Part shown: piece by piece, positions 22,406 through 33,755 of the stretch
How positions within the stretch are numbered: the stretch's first letter is position 1
Layout of the letters: each line of letters opens with the position of its first letter
DNA from: Stephanodiscus triporus
Lineage: Eukaryota; Bacillariophyta; Thalassiosirophyceae; Thalassiosirales; Thalassiosiraceae
Length of the DNA: 34,968 nt
NCBI GenBank assembly: GCA_036939755.1
Contig: JALLAZ010000008.1
Span: 1-34,968, forward strand
Direction of reading: 5' to 3'
Notes under the pieces: generated by a model
The model's database searches: none
Seen by the model: the letters and a program-made list of their open reading frames with translations, nothing else
What the model was told of the DNA's origin: nothing
Made by a program: the position numbers and the translations under genes

Positions 22406-25400
22406 TCAAAGGAATGCATCATCAAACTGAGAGGTGTCGTCGCCACCCAAACCACTCCGCACAGAGCTGTTTTGAACAACAACTTCTTGCATCGGTGGAT
22501 TATCACAGGAATGCGAATTCTGGGGCTGCTGCAGGTTTTTATTGTAGGGATTAGATGGAAATGTTGTTTGTTGTTGAGGCACCGAATGCTGGTAGGGATT
22601 TTGTAAAGTTGCATTTCTGACTGTTTGCTGCCGATGCACCGAATGATGGTAGGGATTGTGTAAAGTTGCAAACCCCGCTGCTTGCTGCTGAGGCACTGTG
22701 TGATGGTAAGGATCGTGTAAAGTTACATGTCCGGTTGTTTGCTGCTGAGGCGCCAAATGTTGGCTGGGATTGTGTAAAGTTGCATGCCCGTCCCCAAACT
22801 GGGTCACATTCACACTCATATTTCCAAATGAGCGGTCATGAAACATATCTGCATTCGTGCCATCGATATAACCGCCAAAAGAATGATCATGGGTAATCCT
22901 GCCACCGCTCATATTTACCGCTGGCAGGTCGTAATATGTGCCCGTGGCATTCCCGTATGTTGGATCCAATCCGAGACATAAAGGGTCGTTGAATGTGTCT
23001 TCAAAGTGAGGTTGGGTCATGCCATGTTGGAAACCAGGGATGTTTTCTTCACAGCTTTGCATGTACAGCTGCTGGTCATACTTCGATTGAGAGTTACAAA
23101 CGCTCTGGGCGGGACAGTGGTATATTGGAGGCATACACGCTTGATAGTTGGGCTTTCCAGAATTGTTTTCGCGCAACCGCGACGAGATTGATTGACCCGA
23201 AGACGAAACTGGCCTTGCTACACTAGACTTGTGACTCTGAGCATGAGAAGGCTGTGACATGCCAAAAGACTGTTGCATCAAATTCCCAGTTGGCGCTCTC
23301 CGTTGGTGGTGGAAATAAGACCCTCGTATCGGAGCAATCAAACTAGTGGTATTGTTCCCCATAAATGGAGGAGGTGGAGGTGTTCGTGAAGACTCTTGTG
23401 TCATGCAAACGGACTGTTGCATCATGCTTCCGGCAGATAAGCCCATGTGTTGATGAGAGAAAGACCTTAGTGTCGTCATGTCTGGGTCCAAGAAGTGATC
23501 AGGTTCATTGATTCTTTCATCATATTGATTCCTCATACGCCCATCATTGATGGAATATAATGCATGATGCATTGGCCTGCGGGTTGAGTGAAACTGTTGG
23601 AGCTCGGCAGCCTTTTGCTGGAGCAGGCCAACGCTTGAAATTTGATTCGCAGCAGCAGTCCTACGCTTTGCATTGGCTGGAGTGTGAAAAGCTTGGAATC
23701 GAGGCTTGTCAGTCAAATAGCCTGCCGTAGTTGTGTTGATTGGGATGATGGATTGCTGCTGAACTTGGTGCTTGCTTATGTCGGCGTTTGAGTCCAGGCT
23801 ATTCTCAATATTGTTAGGATCAAAGCTATACGATACAAATGGGTTTTCTTTTGGAGAATCTATATGTTTGTATAATGAGTCTATGTTCGGTTGTTGAAAT
23901 CAAAACTATATATCATGCATCATGGAATCACTCACTGAAGGCCGTCTGCTGAGATGTCTTTTGCTGTGACTTTTCCTGGAACCATGATGATCTGTTATTG
24001 CGAGAGCCCTTCTTGATACTGCGAATTTTTTTTGACCAGCCCGGAGTGTTTGACTGACGTCCAGATAAATTTTGGGGCTGAATGCGGGTAGTATTGTCGG
24101 TCCTCGAGACCGAAGAAGATGTAGTATCACAGGCTGAAACTGAGGTGTTTGCCGTTTGATTTTTAGGATGAGGGTGGGGGGAGGGTGTGACCACCTTCTT
24201 ACTAAGCGACCTCTCTTCAGCTGCCCTAGAAGATTTAGATACATCATACTCCACTGCTTCCGGATCTATGATAATGCAGTCCTTGTCTCGTTCTTTCTGT
24301 ACTTTGCCTCGTTTGTGCAGCCGTATGTCACTAACGTTCGATACCGAGTTACGATGCATATCAAACGACCTCTTCGATGTTGCTGGATGCAGGGACAGCT
24401 GACTTTGATTCTTCTTTCCTTTTGCAAGCGTTGGGGAAAGAGAAAAAGATGATTTCTGGACTTCGCCAAGACCTTCAACATTCACTTGTTCATCTAATCC
24501 AACAAGGTTGCTCACAAGGCGGATACTAGCGATGGAAGAGGGTGGCATATCAATCGAGTTAATCAATAGCGTGATAATGGCATAGCGTAAACGTACTACC
24601 TTGGACTCACTAAATTCGGCCGAACATCTCTTTTTTCGGTATGCGCAAGCAGAGGGTGGCCGGATTTGATATCTCATCTCTAAAATAGAGCAAGCTACCA
24701 GCCCTATCCGTGAATATGACGAGACTGTAAGAAACAACCCTTTCATGAGTTTCTTCGCTTGATCCTGCTACCCTTCTCGTTAGTGTGACATTGAGTGTGG
24801 GTTTCCCGTGATCATCCTTTTCATTGAAACAAGCAGAAAGTTTCAGCGTGCGGTGGAGAATCGTTGTCGCCGCAACTCGAAGAGACTCTGAAAAGGATTT
24901 TGTCACATTGATGGCTTTCATTATGTCTTCATTGGCACTACTCATGACATCAGCGAATGTAGATATGCCACTAACTTTCAGCTTTGCAGCCATTTCCTGT
25001 GTGACTCCACCGATCTGGTTCAAGACACCGTCTTGTTCACCCCAAAGACTCGAGTAGAGCGACCTTCGAAATAACATGCCTTGAATTGCCACTTGGCCAT
25101 TCTGACTACCCTCCTTGGCATATTGCTCAACCGCCGAAAGGACTTGCGAAGCTCCATCGATCATATAGCTCATTTGTTGACGGAGAGCAAAATCGCTGAA
25201 AAAGTACTGACCGATAGCTGCTTGGAGCATCACAAAACACTTTTCTGCCGCAGTCTGGATTCGAACCTTGCTCTGTGGTCCGTCTAGCTTGTACTTGATT
25301 CTCTTATAGGCTTCATTCAAGGCCTTCTTTTCATTTCGTCGAACTGGGGTTTGGATCTTCGCGCAGTTTGACATCATGTGAAGTAGCTGGACTGGACCGG

Positions 25401-28400
25401 AATCATGGGGCAATTTGACGATGGCTTTCATTGCATCAAAATCTATGAAATTTCTACTCATGACGTGGCAGCTAGCATCAGGGGAGAATGTACCATCCTC
25501 GTCTACGGATATGGCGCGTATTTTTCGCAGATTCTCAATTGATGTTTTGCATTTCTCAAGTATGAAGGAGTGCAGGGCGTTGTTACCTTTCCCGCTGAAT
25601 CCATACAAAAGTGGGTTGCTCATGATTCGTCGATAGAGAAATGTTCCCTTTACCCAGTCAACAGCTTCTTCTGCGCTGACGATTACACCCTGAGATATTT
25701 CGATGTTAAGTACCTCGGTGAGTTTGTTTTCGTCCATCAAATGACTTTCAACAACTTTTTGCCTGAATGGTTGATGCATAGAGACGCTTTAAAATGAAAA
25801 ATGGGAATTTTGAAGCAAGAACATTGCATGGTCTTCATGGACCTACCCCTGAGACAAATTTTCATATCGTGTCTTAGAATGAGTGTCAGTCATGATGACG
25901 GCTGTACCACTTATATCGAAGCCAGGACGACCAGCTCTCCCCATCATCTGCAGTAACGTGCCTGCATCGATTTCCTGGTGTCCGTTGCCAGCTCCACGAT
26001 AGGCTGAAGTGCCTTTGATGACTTAAGCGAGACGCGCAGAGACGAGGCAGAAGAGACAGAGAGTGAGAAATGTGGATCGGGTAGTGTCACACTAAGAGAC
26101 TACTGCCGCAAGCAGAGCTTCTTACCAACCAAATGACTTGGCAAGTTGACACCCATACTAAGTGTTGAAGTTGCCGCGAGGCAGGATATGGAGCCACTGC
26201 CAAATGCCTCTTCGACCAACCTACGATCAGATGGGTCAAGACCGGCGTGATGGAAAGCTATTCCTTTGCGAATGCACCTGTGCAATGACGCATTGTCCGT
26301 CTTGCTAGAGTAGGTGATCAATGCAGATTCATTCGCGCCTGATGTATTTGCAAATGACTTTGTCAGCTCATCGGCCAGCTCCTCTGTTTCCTTCTTGGAA
26401 TGGCAGAAAACGATAGACGGACGACCCGACGAAAAACGTTTCAAGATGCTCGGAACATGCTGCTTGAGTGACTTGTCGAACAAGTACCTATTGTTGCCAA
26501 TATGGCCACATGCTTGTACATACACATTCAATGGGACGGGACGGTATGATTGATCGAACATGTATGCTTCTCCTGATTCGATAAAGGAGGCGATGTGGCC
26601 AAGATTTGGCAATGTGGCAGAAACGGCAACTAGAATATAGCGTGTGATATATATGTTGAGTTGCACGAACAACGCAATACAAAAGTCACAACAGCAAGAA
26701 TCCTACCTATCCTCATTTTTGACATCAACGCTTCAGGACTTGTGTATTTGTAGCTGAAATCGAGGATGACAAAAGAGAGAGATGAGAGAGGTGACTGCCT
26801 TTGGCGCACACAGAGGGCTTGACGCTCCTTACCTCGAAGATGCAATCTCGGAACTCGTCAATTTCCTGGCACACGCCGCCCTCTGTATTGTCTTCATACG
26901 ACAAATAACACTTTCCAAACATCCACCCCGTTCCGTCTCGCCAATCAAGTGAACCTCGTCAACCAAAACCAGCTTGATGCTCGACAACAGCACGAACTGG
27001 TCGGTCCACCTTCGGGTGATTGAATCCCATTTCTCGGGAGTCGTCAATATCAAGTTTGCCAACGCTATTTCTGCATAGGACGAGGAGGCGTTTACATCTC
27101 CTGTGATGGTGGTGCAGACAATGCTTGGGTCGATGTCGACAAGTCGTGTTGACCAGTCAGACTGCCGTTCCTCGCACAGCGCCTTGTTGGGGGCGATGTA
27201 AACTACCTTCCGCCCTTTGGAGACGGAACCGCGCATTCCGCCGTGCTTATCCTGTCGGATGTGCCGCCCGGACATGTTCCCCGCAAACAGTTTTGCCATT
27301 GCCATCTCGAACAGCACTGTCTTCCCGGCGCCGGTGGGAGCACTGACAATGACGTTGTCGTCGCTGTTGGCAAGAATATTTGCCATTTCCGACTGCACGG
27401 GGTTAAACGATGTGAATTTCGACTTCCATATATTGCTGACTGGTCCGGAGAAGACCTTATCCACGGCCGTGTTACGTCGAGTGTGTAACGGACGATTTTG
27501 TGTGCTGAATTTGTGAACGATGGGATCGGAAATGGGAGTATGCGGTGGTGGTTTGTATTGTGAATGGTCAATGCCGAGTTGCTGCAGTTCACTCTGTTGA
27601 GCGAGTGGACTCAGACCGATATCAGGTAGCAAGACCACGCCCGTCATCGCGTCTGGGTGAGATTTCTTGGTAACTGGATCGGTGCTAATTTTTGGAAAGA
27701 CGTTATGATCCACGATGCAGATCTCCCGCTGAACGTTTCTGGTCGTGCTCTGCACCGTTTGATGATCTTGGCGCTTCTGTGTCTGGTACGAACTCGACTG
27801 TTTTTGAACTGTGGTAGTAGTATCGAGCGCAGACCGATCGACAATTACAGCAGAAGGAGGAGTGTCTTTCCCCTTATTAGTATTCTTCACAGTCATCGAT
27901 TCAGGAGGCGAGATAGATGAGGAACTCGAGTCCTCGAATGGAGTATCAAGAGAAGACTCACTGCACGGTGATGACCTCTCCGATGATGTCGTTTCATTCT
28001 CAAATAGATTCAGCATGCCATCCTCGTGTTGGCCACCCCTCCGCCTATCGCCGTGCATCTCGAAGTAACTTGAATTGGTCGTGTTCGATTTGTTTGGTGA
28101 ATAGTTCTCCTTGTTCGTCCTGTCGCTCTCTACCTCGTCGTCGCTGGATTCGAGCAACTCCTCCTCCACTGGGCATTCCTTCGTCTCGCTATTGTAGCTG
28201 ATGGTAAAGTCTTGAAGCGTGTTCGATCGAGCAGGATACTCCTTGTCCCGAGTTACCTTGGCGCCCCCGTCCTTGTCGATGGAATCGTCGTCCTCCAGCT
28301 CTGCCAGGGCATCGTCGTCAAGCGTAGCGAAACGACGATCATTCGTCGTCTGCTCTCTGACGCGCGCATCTTCGTCGCGATTTTCCTCGTGCCTAATCCG

Positions 28401-28937
28401 CGCCTGCGCCACCTTCTCCGTTCCACTATCCTTGGCAAGTTCTTGGGTAGGCGAGGAAAAGAAGTCTGCATCTTCATCGTCCAAGTCGTCCAAGTCGGCA
28501 TCCAGCATGCCTGCGTCTTCGCGGATGGTCGATTTGGGCGTGTCATTGTTCCTCCCTCTCGCCTCCACCGGCGTGAAACCGTCCCGATTGCTCTTCTTCT
28601 TCGGGATAGACACAAGGTCATCGTCATCACTGCACGAAGAGGATGTGTGGGAGGAGGAGGAGGAGGAGGAGGAGGAGAAATAAGAAGAAGCCACATCTTT
28701 GTCATCATCAGAGGATGACGATGTCGTCGTCGTCGACGACGACGACGACGAACCAATGCTTATGGCGTCGTCCTCGTCGGTTTTACCCCCCCTCGCTCCA
28801 AGCCGTTGTCCTCCACCTCGTTCGCGGAGGACATCCGCGGCCCTTCCATCGCGTCCGATGCCGCCGTCGTTGTTTCGCGCGACACTTCCGCCACTTTCGA
28901 AAAACAAATCGTCGAATTCGTCCGCGGCACTCGTCAT
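22406..28937 (-). CDS. HFM1: HFM1/MER3-type meiotic DNA helicase (7 exons)
   Basis: Exons, 5' to 3': 26833-28937, 26707-26753, 26126-26629, 25847-26021, 24611-25786, 23936-24525 and 22406-23880. All phases agree; 6072 bases encode 2023 residues. Residues 1-440 are an acidic, Ser-rich tail that begins DEFDDLFFESGG. The Ski2-like helicase core shows a Q-type motif (FNPVQSE), Walker A SAPTGAGKT near 530, DEVH near 660, SATLPN near 722, IVFCHSKKE near 787, STLSMGVNLPS near 870 and QMMGRAGRPGFD near 908. A winged helix and a single Sec63-like domain follow to about 1350. One core plus one Sec63 unit fits HFM1/MER3, which stabilises recombination intermediates for crossovers in meiosis, better than the two-core Brr2 or ASCC3. 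About 670 further residues are Gln/His/Asn-rich and disordered, with a four-copy 19-residue repeat. The 47-nt second exon is supported by exact phase and by conserved sequence on both sides. Confidence 0.88.
22562..22789 (-). repeat. Coding minisatellite, 4 x 57 bp
   Basis: Four adjacent 57-bp units encode diverged 19-residue repeats in the C-terminal tail of the HFM1-like protein, of the type ATLHNPYHHSVPQQQ. The units keep the frame exactly and differ at several codons, so they arose by older duplication and then drifted. They recur at 22562, 22619, 22676 and 22733. Confidence 0.85.
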
Positions 28938-29742
28938 TTTTTTTACTCGTCGGAATCCCCCCCCGAACCCCCCCCACCCCCCCGCGCAACGACGACGACA
29001 CCCCAGCGAGACTGTATGGTTGGGAGAATGCGCCAGTTTCAGTTATAATAGGACGGGAACCTTATTACGAGCCCTCGCGTCAGGTGTTCCGATGGACGAG
29101 GCTCCCTTTATCTGATACGCCGGGCGCGACTCTGCGTTGAATGGAAGGGAACGAACAATGCCGCGCGCGTTTGGTCTTCGTCGACAACGACGACTTTGAT
29201 GACGATAACGACGACTACAAACGACGTTCTCCTAATACTTTTGATGGGGTGTGAGGCGAAATACCAGTTCTTCCTCTCTCTCTAGAGCCCGAGCGGTTTG
29301 ATGAACGATTGGGCGTTCGGGTCAATTGGGCACTCGTCAACGTCCCTCTCCCCAAGCGCAGTCTAACGTCTCCCGACAAGGTGGTATCCGCGGGGCTGCA
29401 TGCGTTTTTTTCCTTTTGAAGCTTCTGTCTTCTTCCCGCCTGAAACCAACGTGGGAATAGTAGGGCTCTACTGCTGTTGCTGAGACATAGATAGAAACAT
29501 GTTGTAATAGGAATTGATAATGAATCATATTATGTAAGAATCTACGAGGAAAGGAATTCGGTACTCTAGATTTTATTTAACCAAGAGGCTCTGTGGTACC
29601 AGTTCCTAGATAACTACCATACTCTAGATTCTACTCTCTCTCTCTCACCATTCACACCCAAAAAGCAAGCCTTTTTTCCACGGGAAATAAAAAAATACAA
29701 TAAGGCACAACAACGTCATCAATATATCCGTATATTATTATC
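28938..29742. other. Shared upstream region of the helicase and DENN-ENTH genes
   Basis: These 805 bp lie between divergent starts at 28937 and 29743. The side next to the helicase is very C-rich; the side next to the DENN gene is AT-rich with an AATATATCCGTATATTATTA stretch just before the ATG. The motif TACTCTAGATT occurs twice (near 29562 and 29621), and two CT runs are present (near 29274 and 29634). A small candidate ORF sits in the middle. No RNA gene was recognised. Confidence 0.5.
29141..29419 (+). other. Candidate small ORF interrupted by one in-frame TGA
   Basis: An ATG at 29141 opens a 37-codon frame rich in Asp and Asn that meets a TGA at 29252. The same frame then stays open for another 54 codons to a TGA at 29417. 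The second half reads like coding sequence (EPERFDERLGVRVNWALVNV, then PLPKRSLTSPDKVVSAGL). No GT-AG pair of realistic length removes the internal TGA in phase. It could be two unrelated chance frames, a degraded exon, a transcribed leader, or a TGA decoded as selenocysteine; diatoms do encode selenoproteins. I recognise no domain. Confidence 0.2.
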
Positions 29743-32700
29743 ATGTCCAACGCCCGCTCGGCCCGGGGCGTCAACCCCCAGGAGGCCGACGACGACGGCT
29801 CCCGTCCACATCGTCTCCCCGCCTGCGTCTTCGACCTGTTTTTCGACCTCCCCCATCCCGGAGGGGGGGGGGGGTCCTCCGACCGCGGCCTCGCGCGAAT
29901 AATCGACCCTCCCGTCGAGATCTCCGCGTCCCTGTCGAGGGAGATGCGCGATCCCGACGGCATCGTCAGGGTGACTCGCCTCGCGTACCCCGAGCACGAC
30001 GATCGCAACAACGGCGTCCCCAACAATCCCCAGGCCCATCATCCCAAGTCCTTCTCCAACTTGGGCGGCGAGGCCAACAACAACAACGGCGGCGGCCGCG
30101 CGATGACGGGGGCGCTGACCTCCCGGGGGATAAAATTCGGGGCCGACCTGTCCCGACACGACGTGTACCTCGCCGACTTCTCGTCCCATCACCACTCCTT
30201 CTCGCTGCTGCTCGCAGACGGCGTCACGAGGGTGCACGGACACGTGAGGAGGTACCTGCCATGTCACGTCGATTCGTCCTCGAGGGTGGACGTCGGGAGG
30301 AGGGGACCGAGGGCGATGGTGCTGCTAACCAGGGCGGTGGGCGGCGAACGGTTCTACTCGTCTGTTCTCAAGTGAGTTTTTCATCGCTCCGTTATCGTCT
30401 TCTCTCTCCTTTTTATATTCTGCGCCCTAAATGGTCGTGTCGCGCGGTTTACAATCCGTTGTTTCGTTCCATTCGCTCCGTTTTTTTCGTCCCGTCCCCA
30501 ACCTCGCAAAAAACAGGACCGTCGAGGCAATCGCGGTCGAATCGCGATTCAACGGGAGGGGTTGTCACGGCACGAGGAAGGATCCCGTGAAATCTTTCCT
30601 GCACTCGTTGTTCAATCGTCACGCCGCGCTGATAACGAGGTACGCCGAGCTAAGGAGGCACGGACTCGGATTGAATTTCTCGCCCAACAACCCGTCGATG
30701 ACGTCGACCTATGCCGGGGGGGGATCGGCGTGCGACGCGGCGAGGATCGTCATGGAGGAGAATAGAGAACTTTTCAGGATCACCCTCGGCGGTGTCGAAT
30801 TCGGATTGGGGGGAGGGGGCGGTGGCGCGGGCGGTAGGAGGGGCAGGGCCGGCGGCCTCGCGGGCAGCCTCAACAACAACAACAACGGTGGCGGCGGCGA
30901 CGTCGGCCCCGGCGTCGAGGGCGCGGTCTTGCGCGCGATATCCTCGAAGGACGAGCTGCGCTTTCACCTCCCCCCGTCTCTACAGCCCGGATTCGAGTGT
31001 CTGCCCGCCGGATCGATTCCGGAGGACATCGCGTCGCCGATAATGCCGCTGTTGCGGTACATCGGCCCAAGTCACTTCGTTCGTCTTCTCAGCGCCCTGC
31101 TGTGCGAGTGTCGGATCGTGCTAATATCCAGGAGCGCCGCGCGTCTTTCGTCTTGCGTACGGGCGGCGGGGTCGGCGCTGGCGCAGGGACTGCTGGCGTG
31201 GAAGCACGTCGTGATACCCGTGGTGCCGGCGCGGATGCTCAGGCTCCTATCCGCGAACGTACCGTACCTCGTCGGGGTGCTGCACGAGCACTCGTCGAGG
31301 CTGGGGAAGATCGAGGGATTGACGGACGTCCTGTGCGTAAACTTGGACAAGAACGAGCTGAAGACGCTGAACATGCCGAACCCGAGAGTCACCGTCCCCG
31401 ACATGCTAAGGAGGGCGAAGTCGAGTAGGGGGGGGGACGGTGAGCCCCACGCCGCCGAGACATTAGCGAGGGACCTCGACGAGATCGTCAAGGCCGATCA
31501 GATCCTGTGGGATAACGACGACAAGGGGAGAGGCGGAGGAGGAGGAGGAGGCGGCGCCGGTGGGGGAGGGGAGGGATACCGTAGGCTCGACGCTATGGAG
31601 GCGTCCGACGAGAGGGGGGCGACGGGCCGGGTCGAGTCGCCGGGTGGGACCGCTGGGGGGGGAGCGGGAGGGAGCGCGAGGGCGGTGACATTCCTGGAAA
31701 GGATGAGGAGCCTCCCGAGGGGGGGGCGGGACAGCGCGAGGAGGAGTCTACCGAACATGTCCCTCGAGGAGAAGCGTCAGTACGCGGGGTCCGTCGACGC
31801 CGCTGTTGCGTTCGGGAGGATGATACGTTCGACCTTCCAGGGCGGAGCCGAAGGGGACGATGGCGGCGATCGCGCCGTCGAGGACGAGAATCCGGATCGA
31901 CCCGCGGCTCCACGGTACGCAGCCCCCTCCCACGACATTAACATCGGTAGCGTCGAGCCGTGCGCCGTCTCCGAGAACGAGGGGGGGGACGAGGACGTCC
32001 GCGCGGCGTTGACGTGCTTCTTCGTGCACGCATACGGCGACATGGGCATGTACCTCAGCGAGACGCGGGGGACGTTCTGGCTCGATCGGAGGAAATTCCT
32101 GTTACGGAAGAAGCAGCTCGGGGAGAGGGAGAACACACCGACCTTTCTTGTGCTACAGAAACTGAGCGCGTCTTCCATGTTCGCCTGTCATGTGAAGAGC
32201 AGGATCGATGATATGTCCCTGACCGCGAGGGAGAGGTCATACATCATGCCCCGTGAGTTCAGTTAATGTTTTCGATATTGGAGAGAGAGAGAGAGAGAGA
32301 GAGCCCGGACACGCCCCTTCCCTTCCAACCATGTTGCCTAACTTCATTTTTTTTTTCGTGCCATCATCAATCGTCGCTTAGATCACATTCCGCTGTTCGA
32401 TATCTGCTCGAAGTACCTGTCCTTTCACCGATTGGATTTCTCGCTGCTCAACGTTCGACGAATCGTTGCGAAGACGGTCCTTGCGTGCGTGCGTCACATG
32501 ACCGTGGAGAGTCACATCGCGACCCGAACGATGGCGCTGGCGCTCACGGGGGAAACCCCCTTTGATGGCAACGCCTCGCGGGCGATGGGGAAGCTGGTAA
32601 AGGACTGTCGCGAATGCAACACCCACCTGAGCGTTGTGATGTCCGTGATTTGGCACAGGCTCCAAGCGAAGACAAGCATGCCTATACTTATGGCGCTCCA

Positions 32701-33681
32701 CTTATTGACAAATCTCATATCGGAGGGGCCTATGACTGCCATAATCGAGGCCTTGGACGGGGCCGAAAAAATACATGAATTGAAGAGTTTTTCGGATACT
32801 AAGAATTTCGATGCCAATCACGAAGTTCAGGTGGCCGCGGACCTTGTTTATGGGATGCTCGTTGACTTAACTTCCCTGTTCTCCAGGAGGCGGCGCATCG
32901 CTGCCTCAAAGGCTCAGCAGCTCACTGCCATACCCACGAATCAAAAGATGTGGGCGGACTATCTCGTAGGTCGCCTTCCCTTCACCACAGAGGCCCGTAA
33001 ATTACACGCCCTCTTCCGTCCTAATGAGAGTGGACTGACATATTATGATGCCGGTGCAAGTGTGGCCCCCTCGGTTGCTGCCAGCAACACTCCCTCTATC
33101 ACGGCGTTGGCCAGAATGAGAATGGCACAAAGTCGAGTGCGCTGCACCTGGTTGAAAGCGAGCAACTTTTTTGTTCGACGACTCGTGATTCATACAGTGT
33201 TCCAGAGGGTTACATGATGCCGTGGGAGACACTGCCAGCAGAAGAATGGAGCAGCTTGGAATCTGATAACGATGGTGAAGAAACCGTGGAAGATGAGATT
33301 TTCTTGGCAGAGGAGCTAGTTTTGGAGTGAGCGCAATCACCCCTGCCAACGATCGATGGTTTCTCTTTGTCTGATAAGAGCGCGGACATGCTTGCGCGAT
33401 TCAACTATGCAGTCTCATCGCATGCTGGCAGCAGCTGTCGGTCAGTCTCTCATGCTGGAACAAGCCAGTTTGGCAGTGAAAGATCGAGCAGCCCTCCTCC
33501 CCATTACACACGAGGAGCTATGATGATGGGCTCTACGAACGAGATGACGCCCAGATATTCATTCCATGAAAGAAATCCTGGAGATATTATCCCGATGGAT
33601 CATGAGACAGACGATGTCTTCCAAAGTTCCCAACAGAACGTCCACCCTGCTGAATCCTTAAGGCAGCTATTTCTTGCTTAG
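29743..33681 (+). CDS. DENN-domain protein with an ENTH/ANTH-like domain (about 5 exons)
   Basis: Exons 29743-30371, 30517-32252 and 32382 to about 33150 are supported by phase-matched GT-AG introns. The end is less certain: the best model removes 33151-33197 (47 nt, weak GTTGAA donor) and 33327-33380 (54 nt), then reads 33381-33681, giving 1187 residues. Exon 1 holds the upstream DENN part (FSLLLADGVTRVHGHVRRYLP). Exon 2 holds the central DENN part at about 350-465 (FVRLLSALLCECRIVLISRS, LLAWKHVVIPVVP, YLVGV), then Gly-rich linkers and a downstream DENN part at about 704-785 (FFVHAYGDMGMYL). DENN modules are exchange factors that activate Rab GTPases in membrane traffic. Exon 3 (about 854-965) is helical and resembles ENTH/ANTH domains (VMSVIWHRLQ, PILMALHLLTNLISEGP), which bind phosphoinositides and coat proteins. 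A disordered acidic and Ser/Pro-rich tail follows. A Rab regulator recruited to coated membranes is a reasonable inference. Confidence 0.8.
32281..32303. repeat. (GA)n microsatellite in an intron
   Basis: A pure GA run of 23 bases lies in the second intron (32253-32381) of the DENN-ENTH gene, about 30 bp after the donor. Confidence 0.9.
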
Positions 33682-33755
33682 ACATAATTTGTAATGGTAT
33701 TTTGAAGTTTTTCATTAAGATTTCATGTCCCAAGGATTGTTCCAACGCACGTTCC

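Noticed and set aside
22406..23716. Gln/His-rich ORF as a separate gene next to the helicase
   Set aside because: Its open frame starts without an ATG, extends upstream to 23880 and splices in phase to helicase exon 6 through a 55-nt intron.
28212..28718. Plus-strand frames opposite the helicase N-terminus
   Set aside because: They are antisense to the acidic Ser-rich tail; the helicase frame is continuous from its ATG to the DEVH motif.
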